From CAWCAL01 sp963695075 (GTDB lineage: Bacteria > Actinomycetota > Acidimicrobiia > Acidimicrobiales > CAWCAL01): DNA of 64,000 nt. The translations under genes and the position numbers were made by a program. The notes below the pieces were generated by a model that did no database searches, was not told where the DNA came from, and was given only the letters and a program-made list of their open reading frames with translations. The stretch lies in NCBI GenBank assembly GCA_963695075.1, contig CAVOFR010000007.1, positions 1,488,001-1,552,000 on the forward strand, in the 5' to 3' direction. Below, piece after piece: positions 52,408-62,074 of the stretch (position 1 is its first letter; each line of letters begins with the position of its first letter).

Positions 52408-52801
52408 GGGTAAGACTCCCTGTGGTGGGTTCGCCTCTCGGAGGGGAAGCGCAGCGCTGCGCTTCGATGGCCGCCCGCCCACCGGTGCCGGGCCCCGGCG
52501 TCCACGCCCCACCCAGGGACCACGAACCCGACCCGGTCACTCACCCGGGTGTGACGGCCCCCTCGGGTTCGAGGACCGATCACGCCCCGCAATGCTCGTG
52601 TGGCGTCGCGAAGCCCGAACAGGGGAGCGGTCGGTGGGGCTTGACGACGATCAGCGGCCCGTCACCGGTACCAACCGCGTGCGCTCACCGGTGACGCGGC
52701 GGGTCTTGTCGGCTGTGGTGGTTGGTGGTGGATGGTTCGTTCGGATCGTCCGGTGTGGGCAATTGTGCTCAAGGTGACGGCGGGGGGTGTCGATGGGGTA
52801 G
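52408..52801. other. 394-bp intergenic region before RHS gene
   Basis: Contains the 20-bp palindrome at 52446-52465 and GC-rich sequence without a gene. The promoter of the RHS gene is presumably here; none was recognisable. Confidence 0.4.
52446..52465. repeat. 20-bp perfect palindrome
   Basis: GAAGCGCAGC followed directly by its reverse complement GCTGCGCTTC with no loop. About 40 bases upstream of the ArdC remnant start on the minus strand and 340 bases before the RHS start; it may be an operator. Confidence 0.55.
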
Positions 52802-53126
52802 GTGGCCTTGCAGGGGGCGGGGCCGAGATCAGGGGGTTTTGTTGTGCTGGTGTCCGACGCGGTTCGGGGTTCGAGGGTGTGGGTGGTGTTGGTGGTGGCC
52901 GGTTTGTTGGGGTTGCCGTGGGTGGTGTCTCCGGCGGTGGGGGCGGATCCGGTGACGTTCGAGTTTGATCGGGTGTCGTTGGGGTTGACGGGTGAGGAGT
53001 TGCCGTCGGGGTTGGGGACTTCGTCGTTTTCGGTGTCGGACGATGGGCGGTATGTGGCGTTTCGGTCGGCGTCCTCGGAGTTGGGGATTACCGATGGGAA
53101 GGCTCAGGCGTTTCGGCATGACCGTG
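52802..53126 (+). pseudogene. N-terminal fragment of RHS/YD-repeat protein, split by IS
   Basis: Encodes the export signal (RVWVVLVVAGLLGLPWVVSPAVGA) and the start of a TolB-like beta-propeller (FSVSDDGRYVAFRSASSELG). It ends at the CGTG target duplication of the IS. Removing the IS and one CGTG copy joins ...AFRHDR in frame to VSDTTVN... at 54409. GTG 52802 or GTG 52850 could be the true start. Confidence 0.8.
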
Positions 53127-54405
53127 GGGACTGCCGCGCGGCGAGGTGACAGGTTGGTTCAGGCGGCGGTTGCCGTCTGTGGGGTCATGATCGTCTCGTA
53201 TTCGATGGGGGTCAATCGGCCGAGTCGGGCTTGGCGTCGACGGTGGTGGTAGGTGCGTTCGATCCAGGTGACGATCTCGATTCGGAGGTCGTTGCGGGTG
53301 GTCCAGTGGTGCCGTCGGTTGAGGACGTTCTTCTGGAGTAGAGCGAAGAACGATTCCATGGCGGCGTTGTCGCCGGCGGAGCCGACTTGGCCCATCGAGC
53401 CGACCATGCCGTGGCGGGCCAACGCCCGGTGAACCTTCCGAGCGCGAAACTGGCTGCCCCGGTCCGAGTGCAGAATGCATCCGGCGACGTCACCGCGGCG
53501 GGCGACGGCCATCTCGAGCGCGGCGACCACGAGCCGGGCCTTCATGCGTTCGTCGATGGCCCAGCCGACGATCCGGTTCGACCACACGTCCTTGATCGCC
53601 GCGAGGTAGAGCTTGCCCTCAGCGGTGCGATGCTCCGTGAGGTCCGACAGCCACAACTGGTTCGGAGCGGTCGACGGTGAAGTCCCGCCGCACGAGATCA
53701 TCATGCGACGGCGTGCCCGGCTTCGATGCCCTGTATCGCTTGGGTTTGCCGAACACTGACCACCACTGGTGGTCGCGACAGATCCTCCACACGACCCGAT
53801 CCGACACGTCGTGATCGGCGAGACGGACCTCGTCGGCGAGGAACCGATACCCGAACTCGGGGTCATCGCAGTGGGCGTCGTGGATCGCGTTGGCCAGATA
53901 GGCCTCGTCGATCTGGCCGTCGGTGATCGGCTGGTTGAGCCATCGGTAGTAGGGGGAGCGAGCAAGACCGAGTACCCGACACGACACCACGACGGGGATC
54001 CCGTCGACGGCGAGCTCGCGCACGAGCGGGTACATCAGCCTTTTGGGAGCGTTGGCCTGGCCGAGATACGCGGCCGCTCGACGGAGCACCTCGTTCTCCT
54101 GCTCGAGCAGACGGATCCGCTTCTTCGCCTCACGCAACTCGGCCATCTCACTCAGCGCCTCGGGGCCCTGACCATCGCGGCGGGCATCGGTCGAACCAGT
54201 TCCCGAGACACGATTCGGTGATCCCGAAATCGGCGGCGATGTCCTTGATCCGGACACCGTCCTCACGGTTCAGGGCGACCCGGAGCGACCTCGGGTCACG
54301 GAACTCCTTCGGATTACGGCTTCGGCATGGTGAGAAATCCTGGCTCTCAGCAGCACCTCTCGGCAGCCACAGCTCAGATGTCACGCTCCGCCGTTCGGCA
54401 GTGCC
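53127..54405. mobile_element. IS3-family insertion sequence (1,279 bp)
   Basis: Flanked by a perfect 4-bp target duplication CGTG (53123-53126 and 54406-54409). Imperfect terminal inverted repeats begin GGGACTGCCGCGCGGCGAG at 53127 and GGCACTGCCGAACGGCGGAG inward from 54405. The size and the OrfA/OrfB transposase on the minus strand fit IS3. It interrupts the RHS gene. Confidence 0.9.
53159..54328 (-). pseudogene. IS3-type transposase, frameshifted at three places
   Basis: OrfA part: HTH (RNPKEFRDPRSLRVALNREDG, DIAADFGITESCLGNWF) and leucine-zipper-like ELREAKKRIRLLEQENEVLRRAA. OrfB: YPLVRELAVDG, then the DDE core NQLWLSDLTEHRTAEGKLYL, CILHSDRGSQF and NAAMESFFALLQKN. Frames change near 54319, 54186 and 53668; each is repaired by removing one base (for example MPKRNPKEF at the start). 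None lies at the normal OrfA/OrfB slip site. As read it cannot make an active transposase. Confidence 0.8.
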
Positions 54406-54408
54406 CGT

Positions 54409-57400
54409 GTGTCTGACACGACGGTGAATGTGTCGAATGCGTCGCTTGGTGTTGGTGAGGTCGTGATCTCGGGTGACGGTCTGCATGTGGGGTTCACAGC
54501 GGTGATGGGAGAGAACGAGGACCTCGATCCGGCGAACGAGGCGCAGTGGACCGAGGGGTTCCATCATTCGGTGTTTGTGTGGGACTCCGGTGGCGGGATC
54601 ACGCGGATGAACGCCGAGCTGGTTGAGATTGGGGGTGGCGCCCCACCGGTGGAGCCTGCTTGCTACCTCGCGAAGATTGCCCTGTCGTTCGATGGGTCAG
54701 TGGTGGCAATGAACTGCAACTGGTGGGTGCTTGTGTCGGCGTTGGGTCAGTCGGGCTATGACATCGCGGCGTCGAGCACGATCGATCGGTTGGGGTCGAT
54801 TTCTCCGAATGGGCGGTTCGTCACGTTCAGCTCCAGCAACGAGTTGACCGGTGAGGAGATCCCAGGTGTTGCGTGGGGCACGTATCGATATGACCGGAAT
54901 TCGGGCCAGCTGATCATGGTCTCGAAGGACAGTAGCGGTGAGGTCCTCACGGTGTACCCGAACCATCAGAACGGCAGTGTCACCAATGCCGGCGAGGTGG
55001 CCATGCAGGCCCGCTATGAAACTGGCCCGTCGGGCTGGAAGCCGTTCCTGTGGACCGGTGGCGGCGCCGTGCAAGTCTCGGACTGTGGGACCACGACCGC
55101 GCCGTTGCTGTCACCTTCGGGCAACGCGATGCTGTTCCGGTCAACGTGTGAGCCCGGAGCGTACGGCTCCGCGGTGGTGATGGACCGGTGGGCCGACACC
55201 ACGACGGTGATCGTTGACTACGCATTCCCGTCGCAGCACGCGACCCATCATGGGGTGACCGACGAGGGTCACGCACTTATCCGCACCGACGCAGCGTTGG
55301 TCGCGGGGGACACGAACGGTGAGGACGACCTGTACGTCGCGGTCAACCAGGCGCCGTTCGATCCCACACCCCCGCCGGTCGGTATGACGGCTGACGCGGC
55401 CGAGCATTGGTACGGGACCAACATCGGCTTCGGGGTCGTGTCGGATCCGGTGTACGCCCCGACCGGGAACCTGGTGGAGCGCCACACCGACCTCGGGTTC
55501 GGCCCGCAGATATTCGGCCTCGGGTGGGAGCGCACGCACAACAGCCTCGACTCCGCCTATGTGTCGGTGCTGGGGGCGGGATGGGGCCATTCCTATGGTC
55601 AAGAGCTCCAGTCCGACGGTGCGGGGGGCTGGGTGATGACCGGCCCCGATCGCCAGCACATCTCACTCACACCCGACGGGTCCGGAGGCTGGGTCTCGTT
55701 CCCGCCGATCGCCGGCGAGCTGATCGACACCGGCGGGGTGATGTCCGTCGAGTGGCACGACGGTTCCTCATGGACATTCGACAGCAACGGCCGAATCTCG
55801 TCGCTGGTCAACTGGGACGGCCAGACCGTCACCGTGTCCCGGGACGCGAACGGTGATCTGGACCAGGTCGTGTCGTCGGTTGGCTATTCGTTGACGTTCA
55901 CGATTGACGCGCAGCGCCGGTTGACTCAGGTGGTCTCGTCGGATGGGCGGACCGTGTCGTATGGGTACTCGTCGACGACGGCCAGTGATGCGGCGTTGGC
56001 GTCGGTGACCGACACCGAGGGTGACACGACGACCTTCGAGACCGACGGGCCGGGCCGGGTCACCAAGATCACCGACCCCGAGGGCCGGATAGTGATCTCG
56101 ACCACCTACGACACCGAGGGTCGGGCGCTGTCCCAGCAGCTGGCCGGTGGGGGGTCGATGACGTTCGTGTACGACGAGAACGCAGGGACCACCACGGTGA
56201 CCGACACGGTGTCGGGTGATGTGAACGTCTTCTACTGGGATGCCGAGGCCCGTCCGGTTGGCGCGATCGACCCGATCGGCGCCGCCACGTTGCGAGCCTA
56301 TGACTCCGAGGGTCGGTTGAATCATGTGATGGACCGCCGGGCCGGTCATCACCGTCGGACGTTCCATCCCGATGGTCGCCTCGCGACCGAGACCAGCCCA
56401 GCCGGAGTGCTCACCTCCTACGCATACGACTCCGAGGGCCGCCTCGCGTCGGTTGATGTCGAAGGTGACACCACCGTCTACGGGTACACGGGTAGTTCCC
56501 GGATTCCGTCGACGATCACCGATCCGACGACCGAGGTCACCACCATCGGTTCCGCGAACGGCCTGGTGACGTCGGTGACCGACCCCGACGGTGTCACCCT
56601 GACCATGGGCTACGACTCGGCCCGGAACCTGACCACGGTGACCGACGAGAACAACAAGACGACGACCTACGGCTACGACTCGGCCGGCAGACGAACCTCG
56701 GCGACCACCCCGGATGGGCATGTGACCCAGTGGGGTTATGACGACGAGGGTCGGGTGACGTCGATCGTCGACCCGAACAACAAGACCACCAGCTACGGGT
56801 ACAACGACGCGGGCCAGCCGACATCGGTGACCGACCCGACATCGAAGACCGTCACCTACGGGTACGACACAGCCGGCGAGCTCGTCTCTGTCACCGACCA
56901 GAACGGGCACACGACCACGCTCGGGTATGACCCGAACGGTGAACTGATCTCGGCCACGAACGCAGAGGGCGCGACGACGACTTGGGCGTTCGAAGCCCTG
57001 CAACGGCTCGATGAGGCGACGAGCCCGACCGGTGTGTCGGCGTCGCCGGGCTATGACCTGGGCGGCAACCAAACATCGGTGACCAACAACTCTGGTGACA
57101 CCTGGAGCTCGGCGTACAATCTCGACGGGCAACCCACCACCGCGGTGCGTCCGTCCGGGACGTCGACGGCGGTCACCTACGACGCCAAGGGTCGGGTCGC
57201 GACGGTCACCGACCCCGAAGACGCGACCACGACCTACGCCTACGACGACGCCGACCGCATCTTGTCGGTCACCGCAGACGACACCACGTCGACCTCCTAC
57301 ACGTACACGCCGGCCGGCCGGCTGGCGACGTTGACCGACCCGGCCGGGATCGTCACCACCTACGCATACGACACCCTCGGGCGGCTCTCCACGGTCACCG

Positions 57401-59994
57401 ACCCGGCCGCGAACGCCACCACGATCGCCTACAACGATGACGGTGAGCGAGTGTCGGTCACCTCGCCGGAGGGTCTGGTGACCGGGTTCGCCTATGACCC
57501 GGCCGGCCGGGTCACCAAGGTCACCGATCCCACTGGCGAGGACACGACGGTGACCTACACTGACCGGGGTGAGATCGCCACCGTCGTCGACCCAACCGGC
57601 GGCACCACCTCGTATACCTATGACGGTGTCGGCCGCATCGCTACGGTCACCAACCCCAACGGTGACACGGTTACGGACGGATACGACAAGGTCGGAAACC
57701 GCACCACCCGCACCGACGACCAAGGCAAGGTCGAGGAATGGATCTACGACGACGACAACCGGCTCGTCGCGTCGATCGACCAACTCGACCTGCAGACCTC
57801 CTACAGCTACGACGCTGACGGTCGCCTCGAGACCGTCACCGCACCGTCGGGTGTCACCGTGACGATGACCTACACGGCCGACGGCCAAGTCGCGACCCAG
57901 ACCGCGACCGATGGGGTCGACACCTCGGTGCGCACCTTCGCCTACAACGACCGCGGTCAGCCAGCCAGCATCGACGAAGACGGCAACGAGACCACGTTCA
58001 CCTACGACGACGTCGGCCGGCTCACCCGACGCCGTGACCCCGACGGCGACAAGCACTACTACACCTACGACAGTGCCGGCCGGCTCGAAACCATCAAAGA
58101 CCCCACCGGTGGGATCACGACCTACGGGTACGACAACCGAGGACTCCTGTCGACGGTCGCCGGCGAGATCGGCACCACGACACTGCTGTATGACGACGAC
58201 GGGCGGCTCATCAAAGAAGACCTCCCGTGGTGGCACGAAGACCGCACCTGGACCTACACCGACGGCCTCCAGACCAGCTACACCCAGGGATCCAAGTCCT
58301 GGCAGTTCGGCCACGACGAGGCTGGCCGCCAGATCAGCCAGACCGGCTACACCACGCGCACCGACACCTACGACGACGCCGGCCAGCTCACCGCCGCCAC
58401 CATCGGCACCGACAGCTGGTCCTTCGCCTACGACCACAACGGCAACCTGGTCACCGAGAACGCCCCCGGCACCGCCAACGACTGGACCTCCACCCACAAC
58501 GACGCCAACCAACTCACGTCCCGCACCGCCGGCACGGTCACCGAGACGTTCGACTACGACGCCGACGGCCAACTCGTCGAACACGACACCCCCGCCGGGA
58601 CCCGGACCCTGGACTACGACCTCTGGGGTCGACTCACCGCCGACACCGCTCCCACCGGTGGGACCGACACCCGGTCGTATCTGCCGACCGGGCAGATCGA
58701 CCGGATCGACATGGCCTCCGGTCACGAGTGGCAACTCGAATGGGACGACCAACCCGTCACCCAACTCACCGTCCTCGAAGACGACGACGCCAACACCTGG
58801 GCCCGCTACACCAACAGCCCCACCACCCGCATCGCGGCGCGAACCAACAACGGGTCCAACGCCATCTTTTCCTACAACCCCGACGGCACCCCCATCCTGA
58901 CCTGGCCCACCCTCTTCATGGTCCGCTCCATCAAATACGACCCCTACGGTCAAGCCGCCAGCCCCGAAACCAACCGACCCACCTTCGGCTACCGCGGCGA
59001 ACTCCACCTCGACACCCTCGTCCACCTCCGCAACCGCGACCACAACCCCAACACCCGCCGCTTCAACACCCCAGACCCACTCGACGGGATCGCAGGCACA
59101 CCAGTCGAAACCAATCCCTACCACTACACCAACAACAACCCCACCAACCTCGAAGACCCACTCGGACTTAGACCCGAGGACGAGAGCCTTCAGTTTGACG
59201 ACAGTAGCTATCGTATCCTGCACGAGTTCTTCGAGCTCAGCCAGCTGCCGACTGATGATTCACTTGACTACCTAAGCCTCATCCTGCAGAACTGCACTTA
59301 CGATACGCCACCCCTGGGAGCACATCCGGGCTGTTTCGATGGCCCTAGGAACTACGTCGGCTTGACTCCGGCACAAGAGTTCTCCTATGCCATCGCCTCC
59401 GACTTCCTAGCAAAGCTTGAGTCCGCTGACCTGCTCCACATCGATCGCGAACGCCGCCAAGCGACACTGAGCGACAGTCTTAGAGCCATTAGCAACCGGT
59501 ACCGCTTCTCCGTCTATGGTACTTCGGATACTGAGTTCGTTGTGGAGTTCACATCACGGCACGAGGGGTTCCGTGAGACGGTCTCACCGATCTTCATCGC
59601 AGGCGGGGCGATCGCGGACTTCACCGCTCTAGTATCGACTGGCCTGTGTCCTTTCACGGCGGTTACATGTCCCGTTGCTGCTGCTGCTACCGGCGTGTCA
59701 AATGTCTCCGACCTAGCGTTGGCCGTGATTGACTGCACTCCGGGGGGCAACAAGGCGCTATGCGCGGCCGACGTCGCCGCTATGGGCGTCGCCGTTGGAG
59801 CGTGGCAAGTAAGGGGCGCTATACATGCGGGCAAGCTAACTGAGGATGCCATCCGCGCCGCCGACGCGTTGCTGCAGGTCGGCGAGTCAACGTACGGCAT
59901 TTCCAATGCACTGGTCGGATACTACGCTACTGGAGATGGCGACGAAGTAGGTGCCTATTTCGCCGTCAAGTACCACATAGTTGTAGACACATGA
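54409..59994 (+). CDS. RHS/YD-repeat polymorphic toxin, main part
   Basis: 1,861 residues from GTG 54409, originally continuous with 52802-53126 (1,969 residues in total). Order: TolB-like propeller to about 310, a DUF6531-like segment (DPVYAPTGNLVERHTDLGFG, about 350), about 40 YD repeats (YGYDSAGR and variants, 480-1480), the RHS core (FGYRGELHLDTLVHLRNRDHNPNTRRF...DPLDG...NPYHYTNNNPTNLEDPLGL, about 1525-1585), then a ~275-residue tip. The tip (59173 on) has lower GC and different codon use. It includes a hydrophobic hairpin and is not a known toxin fold. The protein would be secreted and deliver the tip to competitors. Confidence 0.88.
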   Translation: MSDTTVNVSNASLGVGEVVISGDGLHVGFTAVMGENEDLDPANEAQWTEGFHHSVFVWDSGGGITRMNAELVEIGGGAPPVEPACYLAKIALSFDGSVVAMNCNWWVLVSALGQSGYDIAASSTIDRLGSISPNGRFVTFSSSNELTGEEIPGVAWGTYRYDRNSGQLIMVSKDSSGEVLTVYPNHQNGSVTNAGEVAMQARYETGPSGWKPFLWTGGGAVQVSDCGTTTAPLLSPSGNAMLFRSTCEPGAYGSAVVMDRWADTTTVIVDYAFPSQHATHHGVTDEGHALIRTDAALVAGDTNGEDDLYVAVNQAPFDPTPPPVGMTADAAEHWYGTNIGFGVVSDPVYAPTGNLVERHTDLGFGPQIFGLGWERTHNSLDSAYVSVLGAGWGHSYGQELQSDGAGGWVMTGPDRQHISLTPDGSGGWVSFPPIAGELIDTGGVMSVEWHDGSSWTFDSNGRISSLVNWDGQTVTVSRDANGDLDQVVSSVGYSLTFTIDAQRRLTQVVSSDGRTVSYGYSSTTASDAALASVTDTEGDTTTFETDGPGRVTKITDPEGRIVISTTYDTEGRALSQQLAGGGSMTFVYDENAGTTTVTDTVSGDVNVFYWDAEARPVGAIDPIGAATLRAYDSEGRLNHVMDRRAGHHRRTFHPDGRLATETSPAGVLTSYAYDSEGRLASVDVEGDTTVYGYTGSSRIPSTITDPTTEVTTIGSANGLVTSVTDPDGVTLTMGYDSARNLTTVTDENNKTTTYGYDSAGRRTSATTPDGHVTQWGYDDEGRVTSIVDPNNKTTSYGYNDAGQPTSVTDPTSKTVTYGYDTAGELVSVTDQNGHTTTLGYDPNGELISATNAEGATTTWAFEALQRLDEATSPTGVSASPGYDLGGNQTSVTNNSGDTWSSAYNLDGQPTTAVRPSGTSTAVTYDAKGRVATVTDPEDATTTYAYDDADRILSVTADDTTSTSYTYTPAGRLATLTDPAGIVTTYAYDTLGRLSTVTDPAANATTIAYNDDGERVSVTSPEGLVTGFAYDPAGRVTKVTDPTGEDTTVTYTDRGEIATVVDPTGGTTSYTYDGVGRIATVTNPNGDTVTDGYDKVGNRTTRTDDQGKVEEWIYDDDNRLVASIDQLDLQTSYSYDADGRLETVTAPSGVTVTMTYTADGQVATQTATDGVDTSVRTFAYNDRGQPASIDEDGNETTFTYDDVGRLTRRRDPDGDKHYYTYDSAGRLETIKDPTGGITTYGYDNRGLLSTVAGEIGTTTLLYDDDGRLIKEDLPWWHEDRTWTYTDGLQTSYTQGSKSWQFGHDEAGRQISQTGYTTRTDTYDDAGQLTAATIGTDSWSFAYDHNGNLVTENAPGTANDWTSTHNDANQLTSRTAGTVTETFDYDADGQLVEHDTPAGTRTLDYDLWGRLTADTAPTGGTDTRSYLPTGQIDRIDMASGHEWQLEWDDQPVTQLTVLEDDDANTWARYTNSPTTRIAARTNNGSNAIFSYNPDGTPILTWPTLFMVRSIKYDPYGQAASPETNRPTFGYRGELHLDTLVHLRNRDHNPNTRRFNTPDPLDGIAGTPVETNPYHYTNNNPTNLEDPLGLRPEDESLQFDDSSYRILHEFFELSQLPTDDSLDYLSLILQNCTYDTPPLGAHPGCFDGPRNYVGLTPAQEFSYAIASDFLAKLESADLLHIDRERRQATLSDSLRAISNRYRFSVYGTSDTEFVVEFTSRHEGFRETVSPIFIAGGAIADFTALVSTGLCPFTAVTCPVAAAATGVSNVSDLALAVIDCTPGGNKALCAADVAAMGVAVGAWQVRGAIHAGKLTEDAIRAADALLQVGESTYGISNALVGYYATGDGDEVGAYFAVKYHIVVDT

Positions 59995-60185
59995 CGTTCC
60001 TCCTATTGGGGGCTGGCATCGTCCTCTTCTCGCTCGCGAATCGACGGTACAGTCGCCGGGTTGGACAGGGAGCGACCCTGAGACGGATCGAAACGGAGGT
60101 ACGGCTAGCCAGATACACCTGGCCTGTCTACATGTCAGTCGGAGTCCTGCTCATTGTGGTGGGACTAGTATCGTTGGTGACATGA
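59991..60185 (+). CDS. Small membrane protein, putative immunity protein
   Basis: 64 residues with two membrane segments (LLLGAGIVLFSLANRRYS; PVYMSVGVLLIVVGLVSLV) and a basic loop. ATG overlaps the RHS stop by four bases. Immunity genes sit in this position after RHS toxin tips, and a membrane protein would protect against a membrane-active toxin. Function is inferred from context. Confidence 0.7.
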   Translation: MTFLLLGAGIVLFSLANRRYSRRVGQGATLRRIETEVRLARYTWPVYMSVGVLLIVVGLVSLVT

Positions 60186-60342
60186 GCCTGTGAGTTGGTT
60201 CCTTGTGGAGTTCTGTCCCGTGTCAAGTCTCTTGCTCAGTTTCGGGGTCTGAGGGTTCGGGGGTTGGTGGGGTTGACGGGTACCCGATAGTTGGTCCAGT
60301 CCACCTGGACCACTACCGGGGTCTCAGGTCACACAACCGCCG

Positions 60343-60363
60343 AATGGTCGCGAAATGGTCGCG
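60343..60363 (+). promoter_or_regulatory. Putative integrase arm-type sites (right)
   Basis: AATGGTCGCG at 60343 and 60354, 11-bp spacing, 103 bp inside attR. It mirrors the pair at 39393-39414 near attL. Confidence 0.5.
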
Positions 60364-60465
60364 AACGGCCCGGATCTGAAGATACGCGGCAACATGAGCG
60401 GGACGTCGCACCGCTCTCGGCGGGGCTTGCGTCACTGCAGCAGACCACGCGGACGGATCCCGGCA

Positions 60466-60523
60466 GGCTTAAACCCCCCGGCTCCCACGGGAGCGTGTGG
60501 GTTCAAATCCCACCCCGGGCACC
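60466..60523 (+). repeat. attR: duplicated 3' part of tRNA-Leu
   Basis: Identical over 58 bp to 39268-39325. Followed by A, so this copy ends ACCA, i.e. a CCA-encoding tRNA 3' end, unlike the left copy. It lacks the 5' half and is not a functional tRNA. Confidence 0.92.
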
Positions 60524-60614
60524 AGACGTGAATAGCAACGAAGTTGCTGGACCGATGGTTGCAGCGTTGCCAGAAGCAGTGCGAGCTTGCTAACGGATTG
60601 CTAACGTAGAATTC

Positions 60615-61565
60615 GTGAAGGGCCACGTGCATCGGCGGGGGAGCAGCTGGGCCTATGTCGTCGACGTGGCGCCCGATCCGGCGACCGGCAAGCGGCGCCA
60701 GAAGACGCGGGGCGGGTTCTCGACGAAGGCGGCGGCGTCGAAGGCGATGCGGACGTTCCTGGTCGAGCACGAGTCGGGCCGGGCGGTCGGGCGGAATCGG
60801 ATCACGGTGGGCGACTACCTCGAGGCAGTGGCTCGAGACGGTGAAGCCCGATCTCCGACCGTCCACCTGGGACGCCTACGCCAACGACGCCGCCAAGCTG
60901 ACCGAGAAGATCGGCGCCGTGCAGATCCAGGAGCTGACTCCTCTGCAGATCGAGAAGGTCTACGCCGAGCTCATGGTCGACGGCGGTCGCTACGGTCGGC
61001 CGCTGTCGGCGAAGACGATCCGCAACGTGCACGCGGTGCTGCGTCGGGCGCTGTCCGACGCCGAGCGGCTGGGTCTCATCGTCTCGAATCCGGCGCGGGC
61101 CGCTCATCCGCCTCGGGCTGATCGCAAGGAGCTCGCGACGTGGTCGGCCGACGAGCTGGGTCGGTTCCTCGAGGCGGTCGAGGAGCGATCGCATGCACGC
61201 CGCGTACGTGCTGTTGGCGACGACGGGGATGAGGAGGGGAGAGGTGCTCGGCCTGCGGTGGAGCGACGTCGACCTGGACGCCGGGAACCTGTCGGTCGAG
61301 CAGACCCTGACCGCACCCAACCGACGGTTGATCCTCGGGCCGCCGAAGACGGCCAAGAGCCGGCGACGGATCGCGCTCGACCCTCGGTCGATCGACGCGC
61401 TGCGTCGTCACAAGCGGCGCCAGAACGAGGAGCGGCTGCAGATGGGCGAGTTGTGGAGCAACGAGGCCGACCTGGTGTTCTGCCGCGAGGACGGCTCGTT
61501 GGTGCATCCGGATCGGTTCACCCGCGAGTTCAAGCGCCAGGTGGAAGCAGCCGGTCTGCCCGACA
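60615..61565 (+). pseudogene. Second tyrosine integrase, frameshifted and truncated
   Basis: Related to the island integrase. Frame 1 (GTG 60615): GHVHRRGSSWAYVVDVAPDPATGKRR...VGDYLE. One extra base near 60825 shifts to VKPDLRPSTWDAYANDAAKLTEKIG...HAVLRRALSDAERLGLI. A second near 61190 shifts to AAYVLLATTGMRRGEVLGLRW...TAKSRRRIALDPRSI. The frame then loses homology after about 61560, before the HxxR and Tyr motifs. It marks a second, older element adjoining attR; the far end of that element is not in the window. Confidence 0.85.
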
Positions 61566-61693
61566 CACCGCCGAAATCTGGTCCCACACCGTCGGCTTCC
61601 GACGGTTGGGTGGGGGGAGTTCGACACTGGCCAGCCGGATCGGTCATCAGGCCGCATCGGGCGGCGAGGTGTCGGAGCGACCAGACTCAGTCG

Positions 61694-62074
61694 GTGCGGA
61701 AGCAATACCATTTCTGGCCGGGAGCCGACGGGCTCGACGCCTGGGACGTGGACCGTCTCATCGAGCTGAGCTACGACCTGCCTGTCGTCGATGTCGAGCT
61801 CTCCTCGATCGCGGAGATCGACAGCGTCTACTGGTTCGACGGTGATGCCGAGCGTCCGACCGTGCGACGGGTGGTCGATCACTTCCGTCTCATCCAAGAG
61901 GTCGACGCGTCCTACCCCATCATCCTCGGCCACGACGGCCGAGTGATGGACGGAATGCACCGCATCGCCCGAGCGCTCCTCGAGAACCGAACGACCATCC
62001 GGGCCGTTCAGTTCGAGCAGCATCCTCCGCCGGACTTCCGTGACTGTCGACCCGAGGATCTTCCCTACGACTGA
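61694..62074 (+). CDS. ParB-like small protein
   Basis: 126 residues from GTG 61694: VRKQYHFWPGADGLDAWDVDRLI..., then YPIILGHDGRVMDGMHRIARALLENRTTIRAVQF, which is the ParB/Srx-like GxVxDGxHRxxA block. Known relatives are stand-alone proteins of unknown role. The frame is fused upstream to the integrase remnant, but the start at 61694 gives a complete domain. Confidence 0.7.
   Translation: MRKQYHFWPGADGLDAWDVDRLIELSYDLPVVDVELSSIAEIDSVYWFDGDAERPTVRRVVDHFRLIQEVDASYPIILGHDGRVMDGMHRIARALLENRTTIRAVQFEQHPPPDFRDCRPEDLPYD

Larger units (their letters stand above)
39268..60523. mobile_element. Integrated genomic island at tRNA-Leu (about 21.2 kb)
   Basis: Bounded by identical 58-bp sequences (39268-39325 and 60466-60523) that are the 3' part of tRNA-Leu. 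A tyrosine integrase lies just inside the left end and an excisionase-like gene follows. Cargo: NrdR-like regulator, CBASS-like operon, PIN protein, ArdC remnant, RHS toxin-immunity pair, an IS. No conjugation or phage structural genes were found, so it is probably a defence island mobilised by its integrase or by helper elements. Confidence 0.9.
60186..60614. other. Right end of island, non-coding
   Basis: 429 bp without a gene. It contains the right arm-type repeats (60343-60363) and attR (60466-60523). The stretch 60190-60290 shows nothing recognisable. Confidence 0.6.

Noticed and set aside
53159..54328. Programmed frameshifting explaining the transposase breaks
   Set aside because: IS3 elements slip at one site between OrfA and OrfB; here three breaks lie elsewhere and each needs a one-base correction.
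56600..58200. Repeats in this region as a possible CRISPR array
   Set aside because: The repetition is in-frame YD-repeat coding sequence with degenerate units, not identical repeats with unique spacers.
55768..59223. 1,151-residue minus-strand open frame opposite the RHS gene
   Set aside because: Mirror of the repetitive YD-repeat coding strand; V/G/D-rich repetitive product with no recognisable domain.
39268..60523. Complete prophage or conjugative element
   Set aside because: No terminase, capsid, tail, relaxase or type IV secretion genes were found between the att repeats.
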